DNA of 64,000 nt from Bacteroides sp. (GTDB taxonomy: Bacteria > Bacteroidota > Bacteroidia > Bacteroidales > Bacteroidaceae). Position 1 is the first letter of the stretch. Each line of letters starts with the position of its first letter. Made by a program: the position numbers and the translations under genes. Positions 19,901-29,343 of the stretch are shown here, in pieces. The stretch covers positions 150,440 to 214,439 of the forward strand of contig SUXW01000001.1 in assembly GCA_015060765.1 (NCBI GenBank), written 5' to 3'. A model generated the notes under the pieces. That model was not told where the DNA came from and did not search any database. It saw only the letters and a program-made list of their open reading frames with translations.

Positions 19901-22239
19901 AAAAATTGAAGTATAAAAGATTATTGTATAGTAAATTATATATACCTTTTATAGCACATGATAATGGTAGAGGCGGATTGGATATATATAGAGCTAATCC
20001 AAATTCTGAAATAATGCTTTCAAATGACATTGTTGATCATATTTATTTTGAAGAAGAAATAATTCCACTTGCAGAACAGTATGATGGTACAAAAAGAAAT
20101 ACATCTACTTCTGTCCCACTTCGTACCAACTTTGCCGAAACAGCCTTCTTCTACCCGAATCTGCGTACCGATGCCAATGGAGAGGTGAAGATTGAATTTA
20201 CACTTCCCGAAAGCTTGACCACCTGGAAGTTCATGGGCTTGGCACATACTAAGGATATGGATTACGGACAGATTGCATCGGAAGTAGTGGCCAGCAAGGA
20301 ATTTATGTTGCAACCCAATATGCCTCGTTTCGTGCGGATAGGTGACGAAGTGAGCCTGTCTGCTTCGCTCATCAATCAGAGTGATAAGGATGTGATTGGT
20401 AATGTGCGGATGGAATTGTTCAATCCGGCTACCGACAAGGTATATATGGTGAAGAAACAACGCTTCCTGATTACTCCGAATGCAACGACTACGGTTCATT
20501 TCGGCTTTGAAGTGAGCGAGGAGTATACGGATTTGGCCGTTCGCTGGATAGCCGAAGGCGATACATTCAGTGATGGAGAACAACGGGTGCTTCCGGTACT
20601 CAGCAACAAGCAACAGATAACGGAAAGTGTACCTTTGTACATCAATGGCGAGGGTACTTCCACTTTCTCACTCGAGAGTCTGTTCAATCATCATAGCAAG
20701 AGCATCAGCGATCCGAAGATGATAGTTGATTTTACGGGTAATCCGGGATGGTATGCCGTACAGGCCTTACCTTTATTGCAGAATCCGGATAATGAGAATG
20801 CCATTTCGTGGGCAGTGGCTTATTATGCCAATACGTTGAGCGGTTATTTGGCAAAGACAAATGCTGAAATCACTTCCCGTTTCGATGCGGATACATTAAG
20901 TGCTCGTACCTCTATGGCTATCCGTCAGTTGCAGGAATTGCAAGATTCCGAAGGAGCCTGGAGCTGGTACAAGGGAATGAGTGGTAGCCGATACATCACC
21001 ACACAGGTAATGGAATTACTGACTCGTTTGCAACAATTGACAGGCCAACCGTTGGTTGAAAAAGAAAGCAATGGAATGTATGAAAAGGCTTTGGCTTATT
21101 TGACCAGGAAAGCCAAGGAAGAATATACCCGCATGAAGAAATGGGAGAAGGAAGGTATGAAGAATCTCTGTCCTTCCGAACAAGTATTGCATTATTTGTA
21201 CATCTGTGCTCTGAATGGTAACCAAAAAGCCGATAAAGAAGTGAACCGCTATTTTATCGACAAACTGGTGCAGTTGGATAAAATAGGTATGCTTACTATT
21301 TATGGTAAGGCATGTGCTTCCATCATTCTTCAGGATGCGGGATATGAAGCGAAAGCAAAGGCATATCTCCAATCGGTAATGGAGTATTCCGTATACACGG
21401 ATGAAATGGGACGCTATTTCGATACGCCTCGGGCAGAATATTCATGGTATAGTTACAAGATACCGACTCAGGTAGCTGTTCTTGAAGCCATACATCGGAT
21501 AGCCAACGAAGAAAAGACGATAGAAGAGTTGAAGCGTTGGCTTTTGCAACAGAAGAGAACGCAAGACTGGGATACTCCTATAGCTACTGCCGATGCCGTT
21601 TATGCTTTGTTGAATGTAGGCGAAAACGTACTGACGAACACGGGTGAATGTCAAATCGTTTTAGGCAAGGAAAAGATACGTGTAACCAAGAACGATACGT
21701 TGGCTTATGTTCATCAAGAGATAAAGGGTGATGTTTTGGATATCCGGAAAGTAACGGTAAAGAAAGAATCGAAAGGTATTGGTTGGGGAGCCGTTTATGC
21801 CGAATATTGGGAAGATATGGACAAAATCGGTGTGCAAGGCAATGCGTTGAGTATTCGTAAGGAAGTTTATAAAGACGGCAAGCCGTTGGGCAACACCGAT
21901 GTCTTGAAGGTAGGTGATAAGCTTACGATACGTCTTACAATCAAGGCCGACCGTGATATGGACTTCATCGAAGTGAAGGATGAACGGGCCGCATGTATGG
22001 AGCCAGTTGATGTGCTTTCCGGGTATCGTTGGAAAGATGGTCTGGGATACTTCCAACGTACAAAGGACTCGTCAACGTCTTTTTACATGGACCAACTACG
22101 TAAAGGAACTTATACGCTTTCGTATGAAGTGTATGTGAATATGGCTGGTACCTATCAGGAAGGTGCTGCTACCATCCAATCGGTTTATGCGCCGGAATTT
22201 AGTGGATATGTAGGTGGGAACAGGATATGTGTTGAATAA
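16915..22239 (+). CDS. Alpha-2-macroglobulin-like giant protein, copy 2 (thioester-less)
   Basis: A 1774-residue paralogue of the preceding gene, starting 12 bases after its stop. The ATG at 16915 (MKRFGFILLGISVV) is preferred over a TTG two codons earlier. The N-terminus is a hydrophobic signal or signal anchor with no clear cleavage site, so this copy may stay membrane-tethered, unlike copy 1. The domain order is the same (YRPGQKVHFSG, YKRPTFEVTF, NFAETAFFYPN). The thioester position again reads NPDNENA. The 5' 3.2 kb is visibly more AT-rich than copy 1 and only moderately similar in protein, whereas the last ~690 residues are almost identical. The longer middle section contains an extra loop rich in charged residues before NFAETAFF. 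Confidence 0.88.
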   Translation: MKRFGFILLGISVVVCMVLMYLHSYSYMWMYVENLAEEGYPKLAITKIEKIYEKAKNDKNMPQMLKAYLNRMAFRGEISSDSVQVDIKGLEKWAIDSTTSVYDRAVLYSIMGGVVLLNDFDKGTEFLSLSLKDSALLADYPASKLGVMVKSGHTNEQYMNDNLYEMLVRHAIKCYQDNLWSDTNCCVQCKINELYRSLLKHYENSGNRAAWLLTCLDAYPQADTAFWENLIKEYGEEEVCAEVYLRLSQECLRDERNVECVNLLNKAIKQYPFYNRINVLKEMLNGLVAPELDVKASFVYPDKPISLSLNYRNLNNLVVDVYKVNMPIDGVGFSDLNEKTLHKYTTFLRQENIKINPTPDYHSVDTIITLNALPNGIYYLQMEAHGKKKGIGNMVLYVSSLQMIARSSSSSRREIVVVDKENGHPVTDAVVFVYAKANGHYTFIDVLNENEYNLFDNNKYDSKLYYQARTNDDKSMLPAQLDFGYFFDFEPNHKEKVNINLFTDRSIYRPGQKVHFSGIAYRQLGDSVEVLKQTPFEVKLKYSREKEVEATKVYTNMYGSFSGFFDIPKNEVGIYTISVGDETKWIRVEEYKRPTFEVTFDELDETYRVGDSIMVKGKAYTFAGAPVREAIVRYKVTGVNYDRRNYRGSETVLAAGEVKTDIKGYFSIPVHFQLLGAIKDFVYGCNEITVDVVNGAGEMQSGRLNLPFAKSSVLLEMEHWKHNIVKERISPIKPIVVNLNNKCVAIDVHTWVLSEKGDTCLNWVMPSNETFMPKGLCNLPSGFYQLVVKAGEDNGNSDMRVYPFVLYSERSSRMPYKTSLWEFQTSEMFTENIPATIYWGSSEDSVHLFYDVYSGNRKIESRQIVFSDSLLVFQFPYKKVYGDGISVSLAFMKKNKLYNKVFTIEKPQPDKRLNVRWKTFRDKLQPGARETWTLNVSRLDGKPVNANFMATLYDASLDVLSEHNWRIELEFLRRIPYVNWFYSPEIYTRRLYFPHEKLKYKRLLYSKLYIPFIAHDNGRGGLDIYRANPNSEIMLSNDIVDHIYFEEEIIPLAEQYDGTKRNTSTSVPLRTNFAETAFFYPNLRTDANGEVKIEFTLPESLTTWKFMGLAHTKDMDYGQIASEVVASKEFMLQPNMPRFVRIGDEVSLSASLINQSDKDVIGNVRMELFNPATDKVYMVKKQRFLITPNATTTVHFGFEVSEEYTDLAVRWIAEGDTFSDGEQRVLPVLSNKQQITESVPLYINGEGTSTFSLESLFNHHSKSISDPKMIVDFTGNPGWYAVQALPLLQNPDNENAISWAVAYYANTLSGYLAKTNAEITSRFDADTLSARTSMAIRQLQELQDSEGAWSWYKGMSGSRYITTQVMELLTRLQQLTGQPLVEKESNGMYEKALAYLTRKAKEEYTRMKKWEKEGMKNLCPSEQVLHYLYICALNGNQKADKEVNRYFIDKLVQLDKIGMLTIYGKACASIILQDAGYEAKAKAYLQSVMEYSVYTDEMGRYFDTPRAEYSWYSYKIPTQVAVLEAIHRIANEEKTIEELKRWLLQQKRTQDWDTPIATADAVYALLNVGENVLTNTGECQIVLGKEKIRVTKNDTLAYVHQEIKGDVLDIRKVTVKKESKGIGWGAVYAEYWEDMDKIGVQGNALSIRKEVYKDGKPLGNTDVLKVGDKLTIRLTIKADRDMDFIEVKDERAACMEPVDVLSGYRWKDGLGYFQRTKDSSTSFYMDQLRKGTYTLSYEVYVNMAGTYQEGAATIQSVYAPEFSGYVGGNRICVE
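20119..22190 (+). repeat. 2,072-bp direct repeat, copy B (3' half of second A2M gene)
   Basis: Partner of 14782-16853, offset by 5,337 bases. Equal length and an uninterrupted reading frame in both copies show that both are maintained as functional C-terminal halves. Confidence 0.9.
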
Positions 22240-22300
22240 TAAATCCTTTTAAGAAAGAGTACTAATCGGATATTTGTCCGTCTTATTTAAAATAAGGTAT

Positions 22301-24142
22301 ATGGACATGAAACGATTGGTAATCTTTTTCTTATTGCTAATAAATACCTGTATGATAATACATGCAGGTCATATTTATGTGTCTCCACAGGGTGATGACA
22401 AGGCGAGTGGATCTGAATATGCTCCTTTCCGTACGTTAGAACGTGCTTTGAAAGAAGCTCGTGAATGGCGCCGTTTACATCGTCCGGAAGTGGTGGATGG
22501 TATAAATATATGGTTGGCTGATGGTGAATACGAACAGAGTACTCCCTTGTTTGTCCGTCCCGAAGATAGCGGTACTTCACAATCGCCTACTTGGATAAGT
22601 GCACTTCCTGGGACTTTACCGGTAATTAGTGGTGGACAAAGAATCGTAAATTGGACTCCCCATTGCGAAGATCTGCGATTACCCTTGTCTGTTCGGGGGA
22701 AAATTTGGACAGCCGATGCTCCGTGGTGTGGGAACCGCATATTGGAATTCCGTCAACTATGGGTAAACGGGAAAAAGGCTCAGCGGGCTTCCATGCTTCC
22801 TGAAGGTATGCTCGAACGGATGATTGATTTTAATTCGGAAGAATGTACCATAACTATTCCTACTCCTTCCCAATCATTGGAACACGCCCGACAATTGGAA
22901 ATGATTGTTCATCAGCGTTGGGCCATTGCTGTTCTTCGAGTGAAACACATGGAACGTCAGGGCGAAAAGACGGTAGTGCGTTTCCATGAACCGGAAAGCT
23001 ATCTGGAATTTTCACATCCGTGGCCTCAACCGGTTATCAATGGTGAAAAGGGCAATTCCTCTTATACGTTAGTTAATGCGTTGGAATTACTCGATGAACC
23101 AGGCGAATGGTTTCAGGAGTATCCGTCGGGTAAGGTCTATTATTATCCTCGTGCTGATGAGGATATGAATACGGCTAAGGTGGTTGTTCCTGCATTGGAA
23201 ACATTGTTGACGATAGACGGAACATTGGAACGTCCTGTCTCGCATGTAAATTTCAAAGGTGTTTCTTTCGAATATGCCACTTGGATGCGTCCTTCCTATC
23301 AAGGACATGTTACTTTACAAGGAGGATTGTATTTATTGGATGCATATAAACTTCAGATACCGGGATTGCCGGAAAAAGCTGAATTGGAGAACCAGGCATG
23401 GATTGCCCGTCCGGGAACTGCAGTTCGTGTGAAAGGTGCAAGTCATATTTCGTTTGATGGATGCACTTTCCAACGAATGGCTTCTACCGGACTGGATATG
23501 GAATGGGCCGTTGTTTCATCATCTGTAGAAAATTGTACGTTTACTGATATTGGTGGTACTGCTTTGTTGGTCGGTGCTTTCCCGGATGGAGGCTTTGAAA
23601 CACATGTACCGTTCAAACCTTTGAATATGCAGGAACTTTGTTCGAATATTAAAATTCACAATAATCTGATAACGGAAGTTACCACCGAAGATTGGGGATG
23701 TGTAGGCATCGGTGCCGGATATGTCAGCGATATGCTCATTACACACAACGAAGTTTGTCATGTGAACTATTCAGGTATTTGTGTGGGATGGGGATGGACA
23801 TCATTGGAAAGCGGAATGAAGAACAATAGGATAGAAGCCAATTATGTGCACGATTTTGCTCGTATCCTTTATGATGCAGGCGGACTTTATACATTGTCCA
23901 ACCAACCGGGCTCTACTATGAAAGGAAACCGTTTGGAGAACTTGATTGATTCGCCTTATGCAACTAACGACCGTGCTTTCTATATTTATTTTGATGAAGC
24001 AACGGATGGATATAGAGTGGAAGACAATTGGTGCCCCGAAGTACGCTTTGGAGATAATAGACCCGGATCTTCGCTTGTTATAGGACATAATGGACCTACG
24101 GTAAGCGATTCCGTAAAGAATAAGGCTGGAAGAATAAGATAA
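22301..24142 (+). CDS. Exported right-handed parallel beta-helix protein, probable carbohydrate-active enzyme
   Basis: A 613-residue protein with a signal peptide (about residues 1-22, ending near CMIIHAG) and then HIYVSPQGDDKASGSEYAPFRT-type residues (Y, V, G, D), the usual opening of secreted beta-helix enzymes. Later repeats such as ISFDGCTFQRMASTGLDM and the GNRLENLIDSPYATNDRAFYIY stretch form beta-helix coils. Such folds occur in GH28, GH110, GH120 and polysaccharide lyases, but I cannot assign a family. The start is ATG 22301 with AAGG 5-8 bases upstream; a TTG nine codons earlier is unlikely. It lies 61 bases after the second A2M gene and 17 before GH31, so it is likely cotranscribed and may process the same glycan. 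Confidence 0.75.
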   Translation: MDMKRLVIFFLLLINTCMIIHAGHIYVSPQGDDKASGSEYAPFRTLERALKEAREWRRLHRPEVVDGINIWLADGEYEQSTPLFVRPEDSGTSQSPTWISALPGTLPVISGGQRIVNWTPHCEDLRLPLSVRGKIWTADAPWCGNRILEFRQLWVNGKKAQRASMLPEGMLERMIDFNSEECTITIPTPSQSLEHARQLEMIVHQRWAIAVLRVKHMERQGEKTVVRFHEPESYLEFSHPWPQPVINGEKGNSSYTLVNALELLDEPGEWFQEYPSGKVYYYPRADEDMNTAKVVVPALETLLTIDGTLERPVSHVNFKGVSFEYATWMRPSYQGHVTLQGGLYLLDAYKLQIPGLPEKAELENQAWIARPGTAVRVKGASHISFDGCTFQRMASTGLDMEWAVVSSSVENCTFTDIGGTALLVGAFPDGGFETHVPFKPLNMQELCSNIKIHNNLITEVTTEDWGCVGIGAGYVSDMLITHNEVCHVNYSGICVGWGWTSLESGMKNNRIEANYVHDFARILYDAGGLYTLSNQPGSTMKGNRLENLIDSPYATNDRAFYIYFDEATDGYRVEDNWCPEVRFGDNRPGSSLVIGHNGPTVSDSVKNKAGRIR

Positions 24143-24159
24143 TAGAAAATTTATAATAT

Positions 24160-26403
24160 ATGAAACCTACCAATTTTCATTTGTTTGATTTCATGGATTT
24201 TGACCTTGATTTATCCAAAGATGAGTCATTGTGGAAAGCATGTAAGCCAACTGATGTTTATGAAAAGGATGGCGATGTATGTGTAATTGTCCCTTTTCAG
24301 AAGCAAGTGCTGGCCAACGATATGGCGGCAGATAGGGAAGTCCCCCGAGAAGAATATACATTGACTATCCGTCAATATGCAACAGGCATCACTCGCCTAT
24401 TCATTGGATTTGGTGAAACTGTGATGACAGACGAATCAGAAATGCTTCAGTTTAGTGATAAAATTTGTCAGGTGCCTTTGCAAGTGGAACAAAAGGAAGA
24501 TGAATGGGTGTTGTCTACGGAAGATGGTATCCGTAGAGCGATAGTCAGTGTGAAGGTACCGTTGCTTGACCGTTGGAGCGCTCTTTTGCCCGACCCGCAA
24601 GAAACATTGGATATTCGTCTTTATCCCGATGGGAAAAAGGAGGTCAGGTTGGCGGCATACGACCATTTTTCACCTCCTCGTTACGATGCACTACCTGTCG
24701 CTTTTTGTAAATGTGAGGGACAGAAGGAACGTGCTACTTTATCATTTGAATGTAAAGCGGATGAGTGCTTTGTAGGTACAGGGGAACGTTTTGCCAAGAT
24801 GGACTTAAGCGGTCAGACCTTCTTTTTGAAAAACCAAGATGGACAAGGGGTGAACAATCGTCGTACCTATAAGAATATTCCATTCTATCTTTCCAGTCGG
24901 ATGTATGGTGTATTTTATCATACATGTGCACATAGCAAGTTGTCATTGGCCGGACATTCCACCCGGTCGGTTCAGTTCTTAAGCGATCAGGCGATGCTTG
25001 ATGTTTTTGTCATTGCTGGTGATACTCCGGAAGAAATCATTCGTGGATATCGTGATTTGACAGGATATCCTCCAATGCTTCCTCTGTGGAGTTTTGGTGT
25101 GTGGATGAGTCGTATGACTTATTTTAGTGCCGATGAAGTAAGTGAAATATGCGATCGTATGCGTCGTGAACATTATCCCTGTGATGTGATTCACTTGGAT
25201 ACCGGTTGGTTCAAGACGGATTGGTTGTGTGAATGGAAATTTAATGAAGAACGTTTCCCGAATCCGAAAGAATTTATCTATGGTTTGAAGAACAAAGGGT
25301 ATCGGGTTACTTTGTGGCAATTGCCATACGTGGCTGATGATGCTGAACAAATCGATGAGGCAAGAGCTAATGATTATATTGGCCCGCTCACAAAGGAACA
25401 GGAATCCGAAGGTTCCAACTTTTCTTCTTTGGATTATGCCGGAACGATTGACTTTACCTATCCCAAGGCTACGGAATGGTACAAGGGCTTGTTGAAGAAT
25501 CTGCTTGATATGGGAGTGGCCGGTATCAAGACTGATTTTGGTGAAAATATTCACATGGATGCTGTCTATAAGGGCATGAAACCGGAATTGTTGAATAATC
25601 TGTATGCGTTGCTTTATCAGAAGGCGGCTTATGAAATTACAAAAGATGTTACTGGTGACGGTATCGTTTGGGCGCGTGCTGCATGGGCTGGATGCCAGCG
25701 ATATCCGTTGCATTGGGGGGGCGACTCTTGCAGTTCGTGGGATGGCATGGCCGGATCGCTGAAAGGAGGACTACACTTTGGCTTGTCTGGTTTCGCTTTC
25801 TGGAGTCATGATGTTCCGGGATTCCATACTTTGCCCAATTTCATGAATTCGGTGGTAGACGATGATGTCTATGTACGTTGGACCCAGTTCGGTGTCTTCT
25901 CATCGCATATCCGTTATCATGGTACGAACAAGCGCGAACCGTGGCATTATCCAGCCATCGCTCCTATCGTGAAGAAGTGGTGGAAACTTCGTTATGCATT
26001 GATTCCTTACATTGTGGAGCAAAGCAAAAAAGCTACAGAAACCGGTTATCCTGTGTTGCGCGCTTTGCTGTTCCATCATGTCGATGACAAACTTTGTTGG
26101 CATATTGATGATGAATATTATTTCGGGGATGATTTCTTGGTTGCACCTGTGATGAACAGTGAAAACCGACGTGATGTTTATCTGCCTGAAGGGCAATGGG
26201 TGAACTTCTTTACCGGTGAGCGTATGGAAGGTGGCCGCTGGTTGAAGAATGTAGAAGTGCCTTTGGAAGAAATGCCGGTCTTTGTGCGACAAGGGGCTGT
26301 AATCCCTGTTTATCCGGAAGATGTGGAATGTACGGATGAAATGGATTTGTCCAAGAGCGTGTCTATACATATAGATGAAAATTTTAAAGGTTATTGGAAA
26401 TAA
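24160..26403 (+). CDS. Cytoplasmic GH31 glycosidase, alpha-xylosidase (YicI)-like
   Basis: A 747-residue enzyme without signal peptide, so probably cytoplasmic or otherwise not exported. GH31 retaining enzymes release alpha-linked glucose, xylose or related sugars. The nucleophile is Asp459 in GIKTDFGENIH, which has the KTDFGE form of the YicI alpha-xylosidase group, and the acid/base is Asp522 in HWGGDSCSSWDG. N-terminal beta-sandwich (about 1-270), barrel (about 300-620) and C-terminal beta domains are complete. The gene is 14 bases upstream of the corrinoid methyltransferase fusion, which suggests a substrate link: the enzyme may free a methylated sugar unit. The exact sugar is unproved. 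Confidence 0.88.
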   Translation: MKPTNFHLFDFMDFDLDLSKDESLWKACKPTDVYEKDGDVCVIVPFQKQVLANDMAADREVPREEYTLTIRQYATGITRLFIGFGETVMTDESEMLQFSDKICQVPLQVEQKEDEWVLSTEDGIRRAIVSVKVPLLDRWSALLPDPQETLDIRLYPDGKKEVRLAAYDHFSPPRYDALPVAFCKCEGQKERATLSFECKADECFVGTGERFAKMDLSGQTFFLKNQDGQGVNNRRTYKNIPFYLSSRMYGVFYHTCAHSKLSLAGHSTRSVQFLSDQAMLDVFVIAGDTPEEIIRGYRDLTGYPPMLPLWSFGVWMSRMTYFSADEVSEICDRMRREHYPCDVIHLDTGWFKTDWLCEWKFNEERFPNPKEFIYGLKNKGYRVTLWQLPYVADDAEQIDEARANDYIGPLTKEQESEGSNFSSLDYAGTIDFTYPKATEWYKGLLKNLLDMGVAGIKTDFGENIHMDAVYKGMKPELLNNLYALLYQKAAYEITKDVTGDGIVWARAAWAGCQRYPLHWGGDSCSSWDGMAGSLKGGLHFGLSGFAFWSHDVPGFHTLPNFMNSVVDDDVYVRWTQFGVFSSHIRYHGTNKREPWHYPAIAPIVKKWWKLRYALIPYIVEQSKKATETGYPVLRALLFHHVDDKLCWHIDDEYYFGDDFLVAPVMNSENRRDVYLPEGQWVNFFTGERMEGGRWLKNVEVPLEEMPVFVRQGAVIPVYPEDVECTDEMDLSKSVSIHIDENFKGYWK

Positions 26404-26417
26404 AAGAAGATAGGCTC

Positions 26418-29336
26418 ATGAAAACATGGAAACCAAACTTGGAAGAGACCAAGAAACATTATATAGATTGGTGGAACCATAAAGGGGTAGTGCTAAATAT
26501 GTGGGAACATTTTCAGGAAGGAGTGATTCCTCATGCCGATGTAAAGGAACCTATCTCTCCTCGTGATTTAAATCAGAAATGGTTTGACCCTCAATGGCGT
26601 GCTGAATATTTGGATTGGTATATGGCACATAGTTCCTTGAAGGCAGATATGCTTCCGGTAGCCAATACTCAGTTAGGACCAGGTTCTTTGGCTGCTATTC
26701 TTGGTGGAGTGTTCGAAGGAGGGGAAGATACCATTTGGATACACCCTAATCCGGATTTTACAGATGATTTGAAGTTTGATCCGAATCATCCCAATTGGTT
26801 GTTGCACAAGGAACTGCTGAAAGCGTGTAAGGTAAAGGCGAATGGCAATTATTATGTCGGTATGCCTGACTTGATGGAAGGTCTGGATGTGTTGGCAGCT
26901 TTGAAAGGTACGGATAAGGTGTTGCTTGATACGGTGATGCAACCTGAAGTATTGGAAAAACAGATGCAGCAGATAAACGATATCTATTTCCGCGTATTTG
27001 ATGAACTCTATGATATCATCCGCGAGGGAGATGAAATGGCATTCTGTTATTTCTCTGCATGGGCTCCTGGAAAGATGGCTAAGTTGCAGTGTGATATATC
27101 AACCATGATTAACGAGGATGATTATCGGCGCTTTGCTCAACCATTTATACGTGAACAATGTCAGAAGTTGGATTATACACTCTATCATCTTGATGGGGTA
27201 GGAGCACAACATCATTTGCCGGCTCTGCTTGAAATTAAGGAATTGAACGCCATTCAATGGACTCCGGGAGTAGGTGAACCGCAAGGAGGTTCTCCAAAGT
27301 GGTACGACCTTTATCGTCGAATTTTGAATGGAGGTAAGAGTATTATGGCTTGTTGGGTGACACTTGAAGAACTTCGTCCGTTGTTAGAAAATGTCGGAAC
27401 CGATGGAGTACATTTGGAAATGGACTTCCATAACGAGGATGAAGTGGAACAAGCTATGGAGATTGTGGAACAATGTAAAGCGAAGGCTCTTACTGCTCCT
27501 AATCTTTCAGAATTCAAACAGAAACCAGATTCTCTCGATGATATAATCAATGGCATAATAGAGAAAATAGAAAGCGAAGATAGTATGGATAATAAAATGG
27601 AAAAAGGTGCACGTTCACCTTTGTATGATATAGCTAAACAGCGTGTATTGGTGCTCGATGGCGCCATGGGTACTATGATTCAACGCTATAAACTGACGGA
27701 GAAGGATTATCGTGGTAGTCGTTTTGAAAATCATGATTGCGATTTGTGTGGATGTAACGACTTGTTGTGTTTGACGCAGCCCAATGTGGTGAGCGAAATT
27801 CATCGTAAGTATCTGGAAGCTGGTGCCGATATGATAGAAACCAATACATTTAATGCACAACGTATTTCGATGGCCGATTTCCGTTTGGAAACAGAATGTC
27901 GTGAAATTAATTTGGCAGCGGTTAAACTGGCTCGTACGTTAGCGGATGAATATACAAAGAAGAATCCACAGAAACCGCGTTTTGTGGCAGGTTCTGTAGG
28001 ACCTACTTCAAAGACATGCAGTATTATGTCGGACAATACACAGCCAGGATGGAATACATTTGACTATGCTAAACTGTTTGAAGCATATAAGGAACAGACG
28101 GAAGCTTTGATTGAGGGTGGAGTAGATGTCTTGTTGATAGAGACAATCTTTGATGTTCAAAATGCCAAAGCAGCTATCGAAGCTGCCAAGGCTTCGATGG
28201 CAAAATTGAGTAAGAACGTGCCTCTGATGCTCAGTTTTAATGTAACTAATGGTGAAGGGCGGAATATGCTTGGTCAGTCGATTGAAGAATTTATAACTAC
28301 ACTCGATAAAACAAATTTATTTTCTGTCGGATTGAATTGTGTAGGCAATGTTTCTCAAGTTGTTCCGCTTATTGATCGGTTAGGTGCTTTGGATGGATTG
28401 TGTATCAGTCTTTATCCCAATGCTGGACAACCCGATGTAAACGGATGCTACTCACTGACTCCCGAAATGATGCAGCATGCTGTATGGCCTATGCTTGAAT
28501 GGCATCGTTTGAATATAATAGGTGGATGTTGTGGAACGACAAACGAACATATCGCAGCTATCGCCAGATTGTTGCAGCCGGTAGATGGTATTTATCTATC
28601 ACCACATAAGTGTGGTGTGGCTTTAGTGTCGGATGAAATAGCAGTACCTGAATCGTCGGAAGAAATGGCTCCAGTACTTCAACCGGTCCAAGTTATATCT
28701 GTTTCTACCGAAATCTTTGATGCTATAGTAGCCGGTAAGGCGGATGTGGTGGCAACAGAAACGAAGATGGCTGTAGAGAAAGGTGCTTCTCCTCAGGACA
28801 TTATCAATGGCCAGATGGTAAAGGCGATGGCAGAAGTTGGTCAGCGTTTTGAAGATGGTAAGGCTTTTGTGCCTCAGTTGCTTATGGCGGGTCGGGCAAT
28901 GAAAGCCGGGCTGGAAATACTTAAACCACTGATGGCAGGTGAATCGTCCGTTTCAATCGGTAAAATAGTTATTGGTACCGTGAAAGGTGATTTGCATGAT
29001 ATTGGTAAGAACTTGGTCGCTTCTATGCTTGAAGGATGCGGCTTTGAAGTAGTAAACATTGGTATTGATGTGGATAGCGATGCCTTTGTAAAGGCAGTGA
29101 AAGAACATCAGGCTGATATTCTTTGTATGAGCGCCTTGCTTACTACGACGATGACTTATATGAAGGAAGTGATAGCAGCTTTGGAAACAGCCGGTATCCG
29201 TCAGCAGGTAAAGGTGATGATTGGTGGTGCGCCTGTCAGTCAGGATTTTGCCGATGAGATAGGTGCCGATGGTTATAGTGACAATGCCAACAGTGCTGTA
29301 GCCGTAGCCAAGGAATTGATAAATCATAAATCATAG
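26418..29336 (+). CDS. Three-domain corrinoid methyltransferase: UroD-type + homocysteine methyltransferase + B12-binding
   Basis: A 972-residue cytoplasmic fusion. Residues about 1-380 are a UroD-superfamily methyltransferase of the CmuA/MtaA type; its usual His-x-Cys zinc motif is replaced by His257-x-Asp259 (YHLDGV), which suggests a methyl-donor (MT1) role. Residues about 405-710 are a MetH-type homocysteine S-methyltransferase with GAMGTM and the zinc cysteines Cys641 (GLNC) and Cys704-Cys705 (GGCCGT). Residues about 745-972 are the cobalamin cap and Rossmann domain with DLHDIG, His860 being the cobalt ligand. The folate and reactivation domains of MetH are absent. An internal Met390 (MDNKMEK) may mark the old gene boundary. 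Predicted reaction: methyl from an unknown donor to cobalamin to homocysteine, giving methionine. Start ATG 26418 replaces a TTG eight codons upstream. Confidence 0.9.
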   Translation: MKTWKPNLEETKKHYIDWWNHKGVVLNMWEHFQEGVIPHADVKEPISPRDLNQKWFDPQWRAEYLDWYMAHSSLKADMLPVANTQLGPGSLAAILGGVFEGGEDTIWIHPNPDFTDDLKFDPNHPNWLLHKELLKACKVKANGNYYVGMPDLMEGLDVLAALKGTDKVLLDTVMQPEVLEKQMQQINDIYFRVFDELYDIIREGDEMAFCYFSAWAPGKMAKLQCDISTMINEDDYRRFAQPFIREQCQKLDYTLYHLDGVGAQHHLPALLEIKELNAIQWTPGVGEPQGGSPKWYDLYRRILNGGKSIMACWVTLEELRPLLENVGTDGVHLEMDFHNEDEVEQAMEIVEQCKAKALTAPNLSEFKQKPDSLDDIINGIIEKIESEDSMDNKMEKGARSPLYDIAKQRVLVLDGAMGTMIQRYKLTEKDYRGSRFENHDCDLCGCNDLLCLTQPNVVSEIHRKYLEAGADMIETNTFNAQRISMADFRLETECREINLAAVKLARTLADEYTKKNPQKPRFVAGSVGPTSKTCSIMSDNTQPGWNTFDYAKLFEAYKEQTEALIEGGVDVLLIETIFDVQNAKAAIEAAKASMAKLSKNVPLMLSFNVTNGEGRNMLGQSIEEFITTLDKTNLFSVGLNCVGNVSQVVPLIDRLGALDGLCISLYPNAGQPDVNGCYSLTPEMMQHAVWPMLEWHRLNIIGGCCGTTNEHIAAIARLLQPVDGIYLSPHKCGVALVSDEIAVPESSEEMAPVLQPVQVISVSTEIFDAIVAGKADVVATETKMAVEKGASPQDIINGQMVKAMAEVGQRFEDGKAFVPQLLMAGRAMKAGLEILKPLMAGESSVSIGKIVIGTVKGDLHDIGKNLVASMLEGCGFEVVNIGIDVDSDAFVKAVKEHQADILCMSALLTTTMTYMKEVIAALETAGIRQQVKVMIGGAPVSQDFADEIGADGYSDNANSAVAVAKELINHKS

Positions 29337-29343
29337 TCATATT

